From NCBI GenBank assembly GCA_008973525.1, contig WACJ01000047.1, positions 372,001 to 436,000 on the forward strand: a DNA stretch of 64,000 bases. The letters are read 5' to 3'. Of this stretch, positions 1-13,128 are shown piece by piece. This DNA comes from Stenopsyche tienmushanensis. Taxonomy: Eukaryota; Arthropoda; Insecta; Trichoptera; Stenopsychidae. The number at the start of each line of letters is the position of its first letter. Position 1 is the first letter of the stretch. The notes beneath the pieces were generated by a model, which searched no databases, was not told the origin of the DNA, and saw nothing but the letters and a program-made list of their open reading frames with translations. Position numbers and translations under genes: made by a program.

Positions 1-2829
1 GCATAATACACACACCCCATTGTGCGAATCGTCGAGCATTGAATTAGATAAACCACAACTAACATGCTGGATCCACTCTCAAAACGTGAAAGATGGATTT
101 AATTGAAGTAATTATAAACAGCCTAAAAAAGCTGGATAAAAATGAGACCTCGGTGTGATATATTATGATTAACGTGTAGAGATTTTTATACCGACAATCC
201 GGAATCTGTTATTTTTCAAACATTAACTGAAGATATTATGGATGAAAATGAAGTAACTACTGATTAGTGGTGATTTTACATTGTCTTCCATATATGGCTA
301 AATTGAAATAGAATACATTTCTAAACTATTGTTGCATAGACCCAGCCCAAGTTCATTAATCCTCTCAATATTTACTCTTTCAAAGCCAAAAATTGAGAGA
401 AGCCTATATAAAGACGATTTATCGAGAATATTAATAAAATTGGGATTTAAGCCCGAATCATCAGAGTCTAGGAACTCCTCCAATACTCCTTCCAAGAAGC
501 CACTAATTGATCTTATTTGAAGCCTTAAGCCAAATCAATACATACATATTTAAACAAAATTTACAAATATATATATATTTATATTTAAAAAAACGAATAC
601 AGTGTCAAAAATGTTTAATTTGGTGAAATTATTTGGATCAAAATAATTTTGCCTGAGAAACTATTAACTCTGTATAAGATAAGTAGATATGAAATGAAGT
701 AGAGGAATTAGGTAGTGGAAATTACAGGAACAAATTTGACATCGTCCCAAGGGTAGCAGAGGATCGACTAGGACAAAATCAAATGACCCATGCCAAAATT
801 TCCTATTATTATAACGATCCTGTCATGTAGGACACACCCAAAGGAATATTATGTGAAATTATAATCCTCACAAAAGGCATTTCAATATAAGCATCTAAAA
901 GTCATATAAATGTTTATGTTCAAGCATCATTAAAAGTCATTTTGTGCCGAATATAAATACATATTTAATACGAATGTTGCAAAATTAATAAGCTTGTTCA
1001 CAATATGGCCTCTGCATTTTTAGAAGTCGGAGTAAGCAAGCCTTCGTTGTCTTTATTGACTCGTCTCATCACGTAGCCTTGTTATTTTCAGGATGTTTAA
1101 TCAAAACTTTAGTCGTTCCCTAGACTGCTCAAATCATGTCGCATTAAAAAAGTATTAAAGTCCAAATATCAAAATATACTGGAATAATCTTATCAACATT
1201 TCGCTAGAGTTAGATGAAATATTAATATATAAATTGTATAACAAAGCGATATTAGACAGAATGAAGTAAGAATCAAATTTGCTTTGACTCATATTTGATA
1301 AAAGCTGTTATTTACGCATCATTTTACAAAGTGTGAAATTAGAATGCTATTCAATTTTTATCTGAAACTTTTAAGGGCTACTGAAGAAAAGTGTTGGCAA
1401 AGTTTAATCTCGACGTCTGTAAAAGTTGTAGAAGGACGATTATTTCTATTGAACCGACTGCGTAATTAATTGGCAATTATAACTTTGCAACTTATGTATT
1501 TTACAGATAAATTTGTTCCGCTATCGTAGGATCTTTGACAAACTGTTTAATATAATATCTGTGTGAATATTATTAATGGTTTTGAATGGAACGAATTTTA
1601 TTATGTTCTGTGGAATAGCATAATGGGATGAAAGAGTCGTTAAATGAAGATGCCAAAGAAGAGACCCTCCCGTTGAGAGTTTCAGCTTCCCCGGGTGTTT
1701 TTCCTACAATAATTAAGCCATAGTCAACGTCCTAATTTTCTAAGAGATAATTCGAGAAGCTTTTCCTAGAGAGTCTACATTTTACAGTATGTAAACTTGT
1801 CCATAGAGGTATCTACGTCGTAATTGGCACCCTACAATGTTTGACAACATCTCGCTAATAACATCAATATGCCGCCCTTATTCTGTAATTAAACAAAATT
1901 ACACCAAAAGTTGTTTCAGCGCCTCTCTTAAATATAATATTACAATGGGGAGGTTTTTTTAAAGAAATGGTATGACCTTGAGCACGCTCTTAATTAAATA
2001 TATAAAGCCTTAGCTATGAGTATTGAGTGCCTATAAAACCTTATTTATAGTATTAGAATAGGCGAAGTAAACATGCATAGATACATAATATATATTTATT
2101 GAGTTATAAGTAATAAATATTTTATAGGGCATTTTTCGGATTTTATGACAACAACGATGCTTTTCGGAAAAGAGCTTACCAATTTCATTGGATTTGTTAG
2201 TTCATTTTCTTTAGATAAGAAATGATTGTATCAATTCGCTTTGGTATTTATCATATAAGTTCTAATGAATTAAGATTCATTAATTGGAATTAAGCACGTA
2301 TACACATATATAAACAGATGCATTATTATCATTAATTAAAAAAATAACATAATCAAGAAATCTTGCTAAAATTTAATTCGGCAACTTTAAACCCTATCTT
2401 AAATAAACGCAACTTGTTTAATACATACAAAGGCATTACAAGTAATTGAATAAATAAACATCCCGGAAATTGTTATCTAATACGTATTAAGGATTATTAA
2501 GGGAAGGTTTGGCTTATTATATAACCCTCGACATATGATTTGTTGATGTTCTTAAGGCAAATTAAATGAGTATGTCGATATAAAGTCTTCAGGGGCTTGC
2601 GTAATCCTCTTAACAAACAGAGTTTGTTCCGTGTAAAGTTTTATGAAATAATAGAACGTGACTTCTCAACACACAGCATGCCAATCCGATAACTTAGCAA
2701 AATCTTTTATGGTTCGTCATTAAATTTCAATTCATACCCTTTTCTATCTGGAAGTTGAGATAAGCAAAATAATAATCTAAAAACCTTTTTTTCTTGGAAT
2801 TCTCAAATGTATAAATATACCAAAAGATC
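1..2829. other. AT-rich non-coding stretch, nothing recognised
   Basis: I see no gene, RNA or transposon here. The only open frame of note is on the minus strand (about 298-531). It is short, reads acidic and leucine-rich, lacks a recognisable domain, and is within what chance allows at this composition. There is an AT-microsatellite-like run near 568-590. By position this would be intron of tomosyn, downstream of the exon at 13129-13226, but that depends on the next exon lying left of the window. Confidence 0.5.
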
Positions 2830-4220
2830 CACCCTTTCGCCTCGTCGGTGAAAGAATACTCCTTCTGCGGGTCTTAAAGTTGGAAAAAATTACAATCGCG
2901 TTACGGGAAGATGGACGCCTAGATATACTTTGCCTTTTCCCAGCTTAAATCGGATATACCTAAATTACTTCGACCACAAAGCTGGACCGCCGTACAAGAA
3001 AGAAGGTTTATCTTTGTAGAATAAAAATACTCCTTTTCATTCAGCGGTATATATGAAGTAATCTCATATACAATATACCTCAAGAAAATTTACTCGAAAA
3101 AAACCTCTTTATTGATGTATACATTTCTCCTCTGAATAAGACCATTCCAGAAGAAAGAGCACAACCCGATGACGAAATATTAATACCTCGATCTCAGTGT
3201 AACAGTATTTTGATTTTACACGGTCTATATAACACAGCTGTAGAAAAATTATTAAGACTAAAATGAAAGCATAGAAACATCCACAATTTCAGTGGGTTTT
3301 TCTATTATTGAAAGATATTTTATTCGTAAACATCCAATGATAATACAAAAGACGGAGAAAGTTCTCGTGATTCCGATAGAAGAATGCAATGACAAAAACA
3401 TTGGACGAATACATTATTCATCAAAACTCAATAAAAATATACGAGCATCTAAAAACATCGATCATTTGTTACATATAAAATAAAGATGATTCTATCATGT
3501 TTTTGCTAATAATATATTGTTTGAAAATATTAGATTTTCCGAGGGAGAATTGCTTCAGCCGCCATGGTTTTGAATTTGAAATTGATGTTAAAGAATCTCA
3601 AATCGAATCGAAAATAAACGTATTGATGAATAGTGTTCCGCAAAATAGTAAACAGAATTCACACGATGTTTTTGATGTTTTCATCAAATTTTATTTAAAT
3701 TCTACATTATTAATCGTCTTTCTAATAAAAACACATTCCGGAATAAGTTGCTTAGACTCGATCAGCGCTATTTCGCACTAAGCCGACAACGAAAATGATA
3801 AATTTGCATTGCGGGCGAGCGCATAAATTAAGAACATCAATGTTTTATTTCGTAACATAAATATTTATTTAATGGATTTTCGCAAATTCATATTACGATT
3901 TAGCTTTGGGATTGTTCAATATTTTCGAACGTCTTCAATTTACAACAAAAACATGTTTGAAATGTCATTTTATTATGAATTCCATTCAGAAATTGTTCCG
4001 TACCCCGGTGGATCTTTTGAGAAAAAAACAAATGTGGGGTTTGAAGAATACAAAAAGAATAAACGGAAATTGATCGCGGGGGATGCTGGCGTTGTCAGAA
4101 TGATTGAAAAACGACAAAAGCAGGAACAACCAATCACAGAGACGCCAAAACAAATCTGACCGAACATCCTCCCTATGAACCCCCGAGTGGTGCTCCCATA
4201 TTGATACGTGAATACACACA
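2830..4220 (+). other. Run of successive plus-strand open frames, unrecognised, possibly decayed coding DNA
   Basis: Four plus-strand open frames follow one another with little gap: 3057-3266 (frame opens after a stop, no ATG needed), 3292-3483, 3497-3781 and 3872-4159. They lie in different frames. The first reads as a mixed, protein-like sequence with a PEERAQPDDE patch. The last has an aromatic N-terminal part and a lysine- and glutamine-rich C-terminus with MIEKRQKQEQ. A further short frame before 3020 contains NYNRVTGRWTPRYTLPFP. I recognise no family. Two readings are possible: an old coding sequence broken by frameshifts (a retrotransposon or viral-like insert, or a pseudogene), or a chance cluster in a stop-poor patch. 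No splice sites tie the pieces together convincingly. Confidence 0.2.
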
Positions 4221-7200
4221 TATGTAGATGATCACTTTGTTGTGTCTATCCATAAAATAAGAACGTTATAAAGAAACGAAGAAATGGAGGTGTATAATAA
4301 AATAAAATGATATGTATACAATATATAGTATATCATCTCTTGATTGAATTTAATCAGCAATCATAATTGTAAAAATTTTCCTATGATTATTTAAAAAACA
4401 TGGTTAATTTATTTGCAAATAACGATCTCCTGTTTATGTTATATTTATGTCCTGTTTATGATACATATAAAATTAAAAACATACCATTGATTATTTAATT
4501 ATCATTTTAACCTTTTCGTTAGTGAGCAAATTTAAAATCGATGAAGTCGTTGATGTCATAATCGCTTTACGCCGATTACTTTCTGTCAGCTCCTAATCAA
4601 CGTAAGACAATTTTCAATTCGAGGCAGAGTCAATTCTAAATGAACACTTGATAGTGAATACAAGACCACGTCATTTCTTTACATAAACAATGCACAAAAA
4701 ATCGATTCATTTGCTCCTTCTTTAGAAGGAAATGATAATTGAACAAAGACTCATTCAACACGCAGAGAAGATAAACAAACACTCTCGATAACACAATATT
4801 CGGTCGTTTCTTTGCGTAAACAAATAACACACTTGGAATCGAAATCATTATAAGTCGATAAATTTGGGCGTAACGATCTATACAATCATGCGAGGAACTA
4901 TCCGTCTCAGTCTCCCGAACTGCGCTAAGTTCTCTCTGTCTCTGTCCGCCTCGGAGCTTCAATGCACAAGAGTGCCCTTTCTGAATAGTGAAGGTCAAAA
5001 CGGATATTTCCGTGAGTACTCATGAAACGGTTAAAGTTATAATATGAATTTTTACTTAAAATATATTAACAATTCTTTCGGAAAAATCACTTTTTTCATA
5101 TGCTGTCATTCGATACGATTGAGTTTATATTAAGCACTGATTATAAAACATGAATATGAACTTAGAAATGTTTGATAAAGTAGCTCATTATTTCAGCAAG
5201 TCGATTCTTCGATTAATTCCGAATCGCATTTAATGACTTTTATTAAATAAGTTAAATTGTCTTTCTCGCACGAACAAAATTAATAATGTTGTTAGTCCAA
5301 AACTCAACTTGGAGCCCTCTTGGAAATTTATCAAAAGCGCTCTCTGTTGCTATTCAAACGTTTTTAGTCTTGTATTCCTCATGCATCTCTAAGTATTTAA
5401 ATCCAGATAATCTCCATCTTAGCTGGGTATTCCACGTTGAGCAATCTTGAATAGGGATCATTGTGAAAATTCAGGTGGATGTCAACAACTCCCAAGCGAA
5501 AGAGGGAACGACGAAACACTATACGTATGCATGGCTTATATATTAATATGCATGTTCATAGAACGTCTTAGTAATACCAGAGGAGGGATATATCCCAGTA
5601 TACTGAAGATATTCAACAACAAAGTATAAAAAGCCAAAATTAATAAGTCATTTTTTATATGACTAATAGATTATAATTTTTTATATCAAGGGATTGTTCT
5701 GTATGTCTTATATAAATTTGATGTGAAATCTACTGTGTTTGTATTTGTACATCAAAAGTGGCTTCATCAGGAAAATTATAGTGGAGCATATGAAAAACTA
5801 TATATTCTTTGAGCTGACATTGCTTTTCCATTCACAAAGATATAACGAGATGAAGTGACATAAGCCTCGCTAATGGTGCAGAAGCTTGAAACAAATTTGT
5901 TGGAGGGTTGTAATTTTTTTCATTCAGGAATGTTTAGCTTCTGTGCAAGTACCAAATATCCTTTTTTAGATGCATTGTTTGCATAAAAGTCGTTTCAAAT
6001 TTATATTATTCAAGGAAAATTTGCACTGTAATTGAATCAAGGAAATGGCCAACCTGATCGCGGCAAACTTCAAGCGTGGATTTGTAATTTAAAATTTCAT
6101 CTGAATATATTAAGGCTTGAGCTTTGACTATTACAGCTTGAAGCTTCCCAGAGAATTATGTCCCGTAAATCATTTCATAAAGCCGAGGATGAGTTTCGGG
6201 CTTAAGTGACTGTCCTAATGAGTAAAATTATTAGCATTTACTCTTAAGAGAGCCGTTATAATTTCTTGTCGGGATAAATTGCAAAAGAAAACAGGACATG
6301 AGTTCTCTCCTGTTAACCGAAAAAAATGAGACTTTAATCCGAAAAGTGAGCCGGCAAAGGGGTAATTGCCACAATTTTAAGAGCTAAATTATCATAAATG
6401 TTAGGGGGCGCAATATCTTTCACAAAGCGACTTTAAAAAGATGAACATTCTGCGCAGGGGAGATCGCCCAAGGGGCGTTTTTTAAAGCGATGGAAAATAA
6501 CAAAGGTCAGAGAATAAAGTTTTATTAGAACGACATGAAAATAAAAGCTACAGGCGCCCATAATATGCGACTTAATGAAACATTTCAAAATATGAAACAT
6601 TAAATAGAGTCGACGACGTTCCCGACGAAAAATTCCATCTATATTACACATTTTTTAATTTAAAATTGAAATGCGTCGTTAGAATGCCGTTTTCATTTTT
6701 GAATCTCACTTTTTTGACTTCCCAAATTGCACACGCAAATTGACGCGTAAATGGGTGGTTGGGATAGGAAAAAGGGCGTAATTGCTCAAGCATAGTGGAC
6801 CTTCTGTTAACAAGCACAATTAGTCTCATATAGTCACTCGTTAACTGAATATAGAATTTCAACGAAATATAAGATAATTGGTTCAATTTTACGGGATATC
6901 CTTTATATTTCATAATTAAAGTGTTAAATATTCACCAAAACGCAAACCACCATGATAATATCAGGGAATTTTGAGCTTTTGATTCCCTTTCATGAACATT
7001 ATTTCCCTTTGTTATAAATGTTTTCTTTCCGGAAATATATTAAAATGATACTGAATTCATTATTTTTAATAGTGATCAAATACTATGATATTCGATCTAA
7101 ATATAAATATAACATCATCATCAAATGTATCTCTATTAATTAGAAAATTAGGCATTTTGCACTTTCCACAAATCCATATGCTACAGTCCAAATACACGTT

Positions 7201-8887
7201 GCATAGATAGTCAAATTTTAATTGAAAACTGTGTGCATTTGCAACTTTTTAAAGTATAAAATGTATCTTATGTGATATAAATTATTTTTATATATACGAT
7301 GTATGCTTGACTTAATACAATAAGAATAATTTTCCATAAATAATTAACGATATTCTGCACAAAATCTCTGTAACATTCAAGCTATGACCTGATTGAGGTT
7401 TTTTTTAAAAAAATAAACAAAGAACAAGCTGGCAAACTCTCCAGCTGCATTATCATCAACCTTTGTTCATCTAATGCACCAGCATCACAAAGGATCCAAT
7501 AACATCACATCTGTGATATTTTTAAATATGCATCGCCATACAAAAACAAAGCATCCTCGATGCCTTATCCATTTTTTCAAATATAAAATCGCCATGAAAA
7601 GCCAATATTAAAACACAACATGAGCACATAACAACACCGGGTCCATAAATAAAATTTATACTTTTTGTGCGTAGAAGTGTGATTTTAAGTCTCGCGTAAT
7701 AAAAACTCACGTTTTATATTCCAATCCCACTTTTTTTACGCTGGGGGCGATATTCTATGCCGGGAAAAGCTCCTTTTTCCGGAATCTTCAGCGAAAGGAT
7801 TTTTATTTCTGTATTTTCTGTGCAAATAGAATTGTCGATCGCGGCTCACCATCAATTTTAAGGGAGCAAAGTTGGATCGGTGAAATGTGAACCTTGTGGA
7901 AAATTTTCATGCAAAACGTTATAAAAGCGAAAGTTTGAAAGTGCCATCGAAACTCAATTAAATATTTTCAATCAAACATGATTAGGTGTTTTAAGAACTT
8001 TACCCCAAAACTTTTGCTTTCACCCCTTAAAAAAACGTTGTAAATTAAGATGAACTTTATAATATTCAGCGTAATATCATGCCTATTTGATTGAAACACA
8101 TTAAAAGGCATATCGTGTATTTAAAGCATCGATCAAGGTTGATACATGAGATGAGGAATTATATCCATTGAGAACAATTGCTTCTGACTTGACACGCTTT
8201 CGTTAGCTTGTGGCTTTGACACATTATAACAAGGAAATGGGACCCTTCGAAAGCCCAAAACGAAAACCGGACGAACGAAACCGAACAAAAGCCATGGGCC
8301 CGAATCAGAACTGGCCCTGTAAAAGCGCACGTGGGAACCTGAAATATGGCGGTGGCATAACGCGTTAATAATTCAACATATACTTTGTCCATGCCAACTC
8401 TCCGAGATATTAAGGCCTCTTAAATATCTAATAAATTATTCAAAGGGCGGCTCTCCACCCCTCGAATTAAGTCCTACTCTGGAAAATTGATTCTACTTAG
8501 AAACGTATTTCAGGACGAACGCAATTAAATTGCTAAGAACGAAACCAATTACAATAACTTATATACTTAACGCGTAAAAGTATTATAACATCGCCAACAT
8601 ACTAAACATTTATGGCTACCTGAAAAATTATCAGCAATTAACAATCGTTATAGAAGCATACAATCTATACAAAATTAATAGCAAGCTGATATTTAAACGA
8701 CTTGAACGACGTCACTTATCGAAAAGGAACCGTCTATATGAAAAATCATATGAAGGGACGATTATACAATAAGAGGCATAATAAATTGATCTGCGTATCT
8801 TCTTTTTAACGTGCTATAGCCATTATTACACGATGGCTATCTTGATAAGAGATTTTTCCATACAGTCAGCATTCTAATCATTATTTT
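4221..8887. other. Non-coding stretch, nothing recognised
   Basis: AT-rich DNA with GC-richer islands (near 7730-7880 and 8200-8360) and no frame that reads as a known protein. A small imperfect stem, with ATAGCC and GGCTAT arms, lies near 8815-8845. It is too short to call. Confidence 0.5.
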
Positions 8888-9847
8888 TATTTAAAGTGCA
8901 AATTAATTCGGTCCGTTTTCAAAAGATAACTCTAGCTGTTATGAATATTTCATAGTGAGAGCTGATTTTGATGGTTTCAGAGAAGTTAGACATCTGTCAA
9001 TAATATTCAGTTTATATAGCTTTGAGTTATATAAAATAGCTTGTTTTTTTACTGTGTTAAATATGTCAAATTTGGGTTAATAACGCAGTATTTGTGGGAT
9101 GTTTTAGTTTAATATTTTAATTGGGAGAAAAGTACAGCTGCAGCACATTGAGTGCTTGTGAAAATTTATGGTAACAATGTTCCAACTGATAGAATGTTTA
9201 GGGAATGGTTTCGATGTTTTAATTGAGATTTCAGCGTTGAAGACAAGCCTCACTCTTGATAATCAAAAAAAATCAAAGACTTAGAGGGAAAACTCGATGA
9301 AGATCCGAGTCAAACGCAAAAAGAGCTCGCAGAATTATTAGAAGCAAGTATTTTTTGTACGATTGAAATCCATGGAAATGCCTCAAAAGCAAGACAATTG
9401 GGTGCCTTATGAACTGAAATCGAGAGACGTCAAAAGGCGATTTTTCACTTTTTACATCAGATTGTGACTGGTGATAAATAGATACTCTACGACAACCCCG
9501 ATAAGAAAAAATAGTAGGCTAAGCCCGGTCAATCGTTGCCATCGACCTCAACACTAAATCCGAACATTGCTCCTTCTGATTATTGGTTATTCCGACAGAT
9601 TCATCAAGATTTGATAGCTCACCGGTTCACTTCTTTCGTATAAATCGAAAATTGGCTCTTAACTTGGATCGTCTTAAAATATGAGACATATTTCCGAGAT
9701 GGAATTCGAACATTGCCTGAGAGGTGGGTAAAAATAGTAACCAGCAATGAACAATACTTTGATTAATCTATTCGTTCATTTTGTTCTGAAATAAATGCAT
9801 TTTTTACGGAAAAAAAAAACGAATTGAACTAATTTGCATTCCTAATA
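8888..9847 (+). mobile_element. Internally deleted mariner element (MITE-sized, 956 bp) with TA target-site duplication
   Basis: The element runs from 8890 to 9845 and is flanked on both sides by TA (8888-8889 and 9846-9847), the duplication that mariner/Tc1 elements make. The 5' terminal inverted repeat (8890-8920) and the reverse complement of the 3' one (9815-9845) match at 22 of 31 positions and share the core TGCAAATTA. Inside is a broken mariner transposase read on the plus strand. A full-length mariner is about 1.3 kb. Roughly a third of a kilobase is missing from the catalytic part of the gene, so this copy is non-autonomous and inactive. Its target site and both ends are nevertheless preserved, so its boundaries are well supported. 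Confidence 0.9.
9115..9766 (+). pseudogene. Mariner transposase pseudogene (D,D34D type), catalytic core deleted
   Basis: Family landmarks appear in order but in shifting frames. They are YGNNVPTDRMFREWF (DNA-binding region), DFSVEDKP, LDEDPSQTQKELAELL (linker), DNWVPYELKSRDVKRRFF, HQIVTGD and ILYDNP (region of the first catalytic Asp), then KPGQS and STSTLNPN. This joins near 9565 directly to APSDYWLF, which carries the third catalytic Asp, and continues to the C-terminal FRDGIRTLPERWVKI and NEQYFD with its stop at 9764-9766. The segment with the second catalytic Asp (the HDN motif) is gone. In-frame stops and frameshifts break the rest, for example where WEKC-like and TGDEKW positions should be. 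The protein cannot be made or function. The 3' part is in good frame, so the internal deletion may predate the point decay. Confidence 0.9.
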
Positions 9848-12800
9848 TATTACATTATAAATTAGAAGTTAATTATCATCGCAAAACTGTCACTCATCCG
9901 CAGCCTACTACGAATGAATTAATAATCTTTTCAGATTCAGGAAATCAGTATAAATCGGGGTTAAGATGGCGAAATATGGAATAAAATAACCCAGGCTTGT
10001 ATGAAGGGTGTTTGGAAAAAATGGTATTCAAAATATCATCAAAGGGATGATTCTTTTAGTCATTTTCAAAGTCGTCGATTTAAATGTTATTTAAATCACA
10101 CGATGAATCTTTAACATCACAATCGATACACAGAATTGTTATAAGCAAAAGGCAAAGATTACAAGAGCGAATAAATACGCCAAAGCATGCTTGTAACATA
10201 ATATTTAATATTTTTCGACAAATATTACGTAATAAATGCAGACAGGCCAAGAAAGTCATTCTAGATTCTAATAGATATTCTCCCGTTGGTTGCGATGATG
10301 TTGATCTTGTTATCTTTCAAATATTAAAGTAGCAGCTAATAAGCAGATATTAAAAGACGTCAAGAAAATTGATGAGATATTGATGTTAATTTGCCAATCT
10401 ATATTTTATAAATATAACAATGCGAAACGTCGAGATTCATTTCTTCGTTAAATCGATCACTAGCTTCGAAGGTATAACATTTTCAGTGAAGTAGGATTAA
10501 GCCGTTATCCTATTAGAAGTAAGTATACCGGGAAAGTGAGTATTTATATCACTTAATTAATAACGTTATGGTATGTACATGTTGTCTTAAATAAAATGAA
10601 TTTTCGTGAGAATATTTTAAAAGGAAAGGATTATATGTAGATTTACACAACAAGATTAAGAGGATTAGCGCTAATGCAAGAGCTTAGTTAATGGAAAGCT
10701 CAAATAGTACAACACAAGCTAGATTATCAGTAATTTCACTATATATTTATATTTTAAAATGGCGTTGAAATATTTAGTTAAATTTCAATGAATAAATTAA
10801 AAATTCATCAACGAAGTGAATTCCATTCGTATTGGAAGAAAGAAAACCAATTTGCCGGAGCAAAGCTAGAGCCCACATCCTCTTTCAGCATCCGAACGAG
10901 TATCATCAGGTGACCAAAAGCACTCATCCGGACGGCGGAAGAGGATGAGATCTCAAACAGCACGTTTATTTTTATTTTGAGATTGTAATAGAATATGATT
11001 AATAATGTATGAAAAATATAGAGTTGAATCGCATTTATTTTTAGCCTATTGATATAGAATTAAAATAATTTCACAATAAAATGAAACTTCTCTGCGCCAT
11101 TTCAATTTGAATAATTTCACAAATAATTTGCCAAAACTGACAAAATGAACAAATAACTCAAAAACAATTTATGGAAATATGAAACTTTTATTTCGGGCGC
11201 GTTTCCTTTGTAAATATCACGTTTGATGTCGGCATTGGAAAACATTCTTCTTTTCAGTATTTCGTTAAGCTTAATCAAAATTTGACAATAAATCGTTCCA
11301 AATAGATCTCACATTTCACAATCATCTTCATTATTTGCCTACCGTCATTATATTATATCATCCCTTATCTCTTGCGCTCAAATAAATTTCATAAATAGGG
11401 AACATTTCCATTTTTTTTTCTGCTGAGGGGGAAGAATATTATTACGATAAAATCAGACGCTAAAAAAACATATCGGATTTGATTACATACAATATGGCGT
11501 AGTTTTTGTATTAGCGAAGAGAATTAAAAAAAATAATTATACTACGAATAAAAGGATATTATAATGAAACCAATAAAAAAGCTCCCTTTGAGGCTTTGAA
11601 AAAGATCAGATCCATTACCCAACTCTTCTTATCAACAGTTTAAACATAAAACAGGATCCCCGCGCGCGTATTCTGCGGAAGGACATCACAAGAGAGCGAA
11701 ATAAAGACATTAAATAAGGCATAAAATAAAGAAGAAAAGTCCTTTCAAATGTGAGGCCTTTCCAATATAAAGGAACCATTGTACTGGCAAAATTGAAAGA
11801 CGACCGCTTGAAGGATATCGGCTACAGCGGTAAGACCAGGTTTATTAGAACTTAGCTGAGTGTTCCGTCCTCTTTTCGCGTCGAGATAAAACCGATGGCC
11901 ATTTTCGACGAAAATACTCTCCTACACCAAGACAAACTGTATAATTAAATTTTCACGATGAATCAATTCGGAAAAGATCGGTCTCCCATTAAACTATTAA
12001 AGAATTCGAGGCGAGTGGATGCTTCCGAAAAGTTTTCAGTCGTATAGAAGCGGATTAATTGGATATTAGATCACTTTATATGAAAAAACTTTATTCTGTT
12101 GATGTCCATTCAAACTATTTCAACTGAGTCAAAGTTGAAAATTAGATCCAGAAATACTTTGTTGGAGAAAAACAATTGGATAGGCGGACTGAAAATAAAT
12201 GCCATGTTTTTGAAATGTCAGTTTAACTTGTAGTATAAGTGATATTTTTCCTAAAGCATACTTATCAAGATAAATATCAACGATTATTTCAAACGTAAAG
12301 GACGTTGAAAGACATTCCTCAAATAAATACATGCATAAATATGTATCATCATATTGAGAATAAGCTAAGTTTTCAAAAGTGCCATATCTGGTCAGCCTTT
12401 TTGCATTTTAAAAAACGAATATAATAAGAATATTGGTAGCTTCAAAAGCGTATGCTTAAAATTTCATAGATCAAAACCACGAGTTTCTTTCAGTCTAAAT
12501 AAAAAAATGTTATTCCTGGATAATCCTAAAGTAATAATAGGAATCGGATTTAATACCATGAAATGAAAATTTACACCATATAATATAAAATTATGATAAG
12601 GCCATGCTGTTAATTAATTTCGAGGAGATATACCTTTATCCTGAATGGAAAATTAATTATTGTTTTTTTTTGATATTTCTATATAGGTTATATGTTCTAG
12701 GATATAGGTAAATACTCTCTTTGCACATTTTTTTTTTCAATAAATTGGAATCATTAATTATTGTGCGACCCAATATTTACATTTCCGTTCAAAAACGAAT

Positions 12801-13063
12801 TTCGTCGAATTTTATGATTAAATAATCCCCACCGGATAGACGGGGGCGATCAAACGGGGGCTCGAAATGGCTCCCTCGGGGAATGGATGTTTTACAATTG
12901 AAATCGTTCGAGTTTTATTGCGTATGGGCAAATAAAACATAGCCTTATTTGCTTAGGAATTGGGCGAGGGCTCCTTCAAATTTCGTCAATTTGGTGTGTG
13001 CGTAAGGACGAATTAAATTCCTCTTCATCCGACATGAAAATTTCGACGTTAATCACGAAAACC
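9848..13063. other. Presumed tomosyn intron, downstream part; nothing else recognised
   Basis: No exon of tomosyn or any other gene was found here by eye on either strand. The stretch at 10800-10970 is GC-richer but has no frame matching a known protein. 12830-13040 is a GC-rich island next to the exon and may hold conserved intronic sequence. I looked for a U12 branch-point-like motif (TTCCTTAAC on the minus strand) followed by a matching exon and did not find one, so the acceptor probably lies left of the window. Confidence 0.45.
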
Positions 13064-13070
13064 ACTTACC
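13064..13070 (-). promoter_or_regulatory. Strong U2-type donor (ACAG/GTAAGT) 59 nt downstream of the U12-type donor
   Basis: The minus strand reads AAAATTACAG/GTAAGTGG here, a near-ideal major-spliceosome donor, with the cut between 13070 and 13069. Using it would extend the exon by 59 nt (13070-13128). That extension carries an in-frame TAA shortly after MYPFKIISIF, so the product would be truncated early. The side-by-side U12 and U2 donors resemble the twintron arrangement known from Drosophila prospero. Whether this donor is used cannot be told from sequence alone. Confidence 0.5.
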
Positions 13071-13118
13071 TGTAATTTTTGCAGTTGTTGCTTTTAATTA
13101 AAAAATCGAAATAATTTT

Positions 13119-13128
13119 AAAAGGATAC
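13119..13128 (-). promoter_or_regulatory. U12-type 5' splice site (GTATCCTTTT) after the tomosyn exon
   Basis: Immediately after the exon the minus strand reads GTATCCTTTT, a full match to the U12-type donor consensus (A/G)TATCCTTT used by the minor spliceosome. As a U2-type donor it would be poor, lacking the usual GTRAGT. The exon end at 13129 gives the correct reading frame for tomosyn (codon split after AT), which independently supports this position. The matching branch point and acceptor were not found and are presumably outside the window. Confidence 0.7.

Noticed and set aside
298..531. Minus-strand frame with an acidic protein-like reading
   Set aside because: Short, with no family match from memory and no flanking gene signals. 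It could be revisited with a protein search.
10800..10970. GC-richer patch considered as the next tomosyn exon
   Set aside because: No minus-strand frame gives the expected FGRPGVD continuation.
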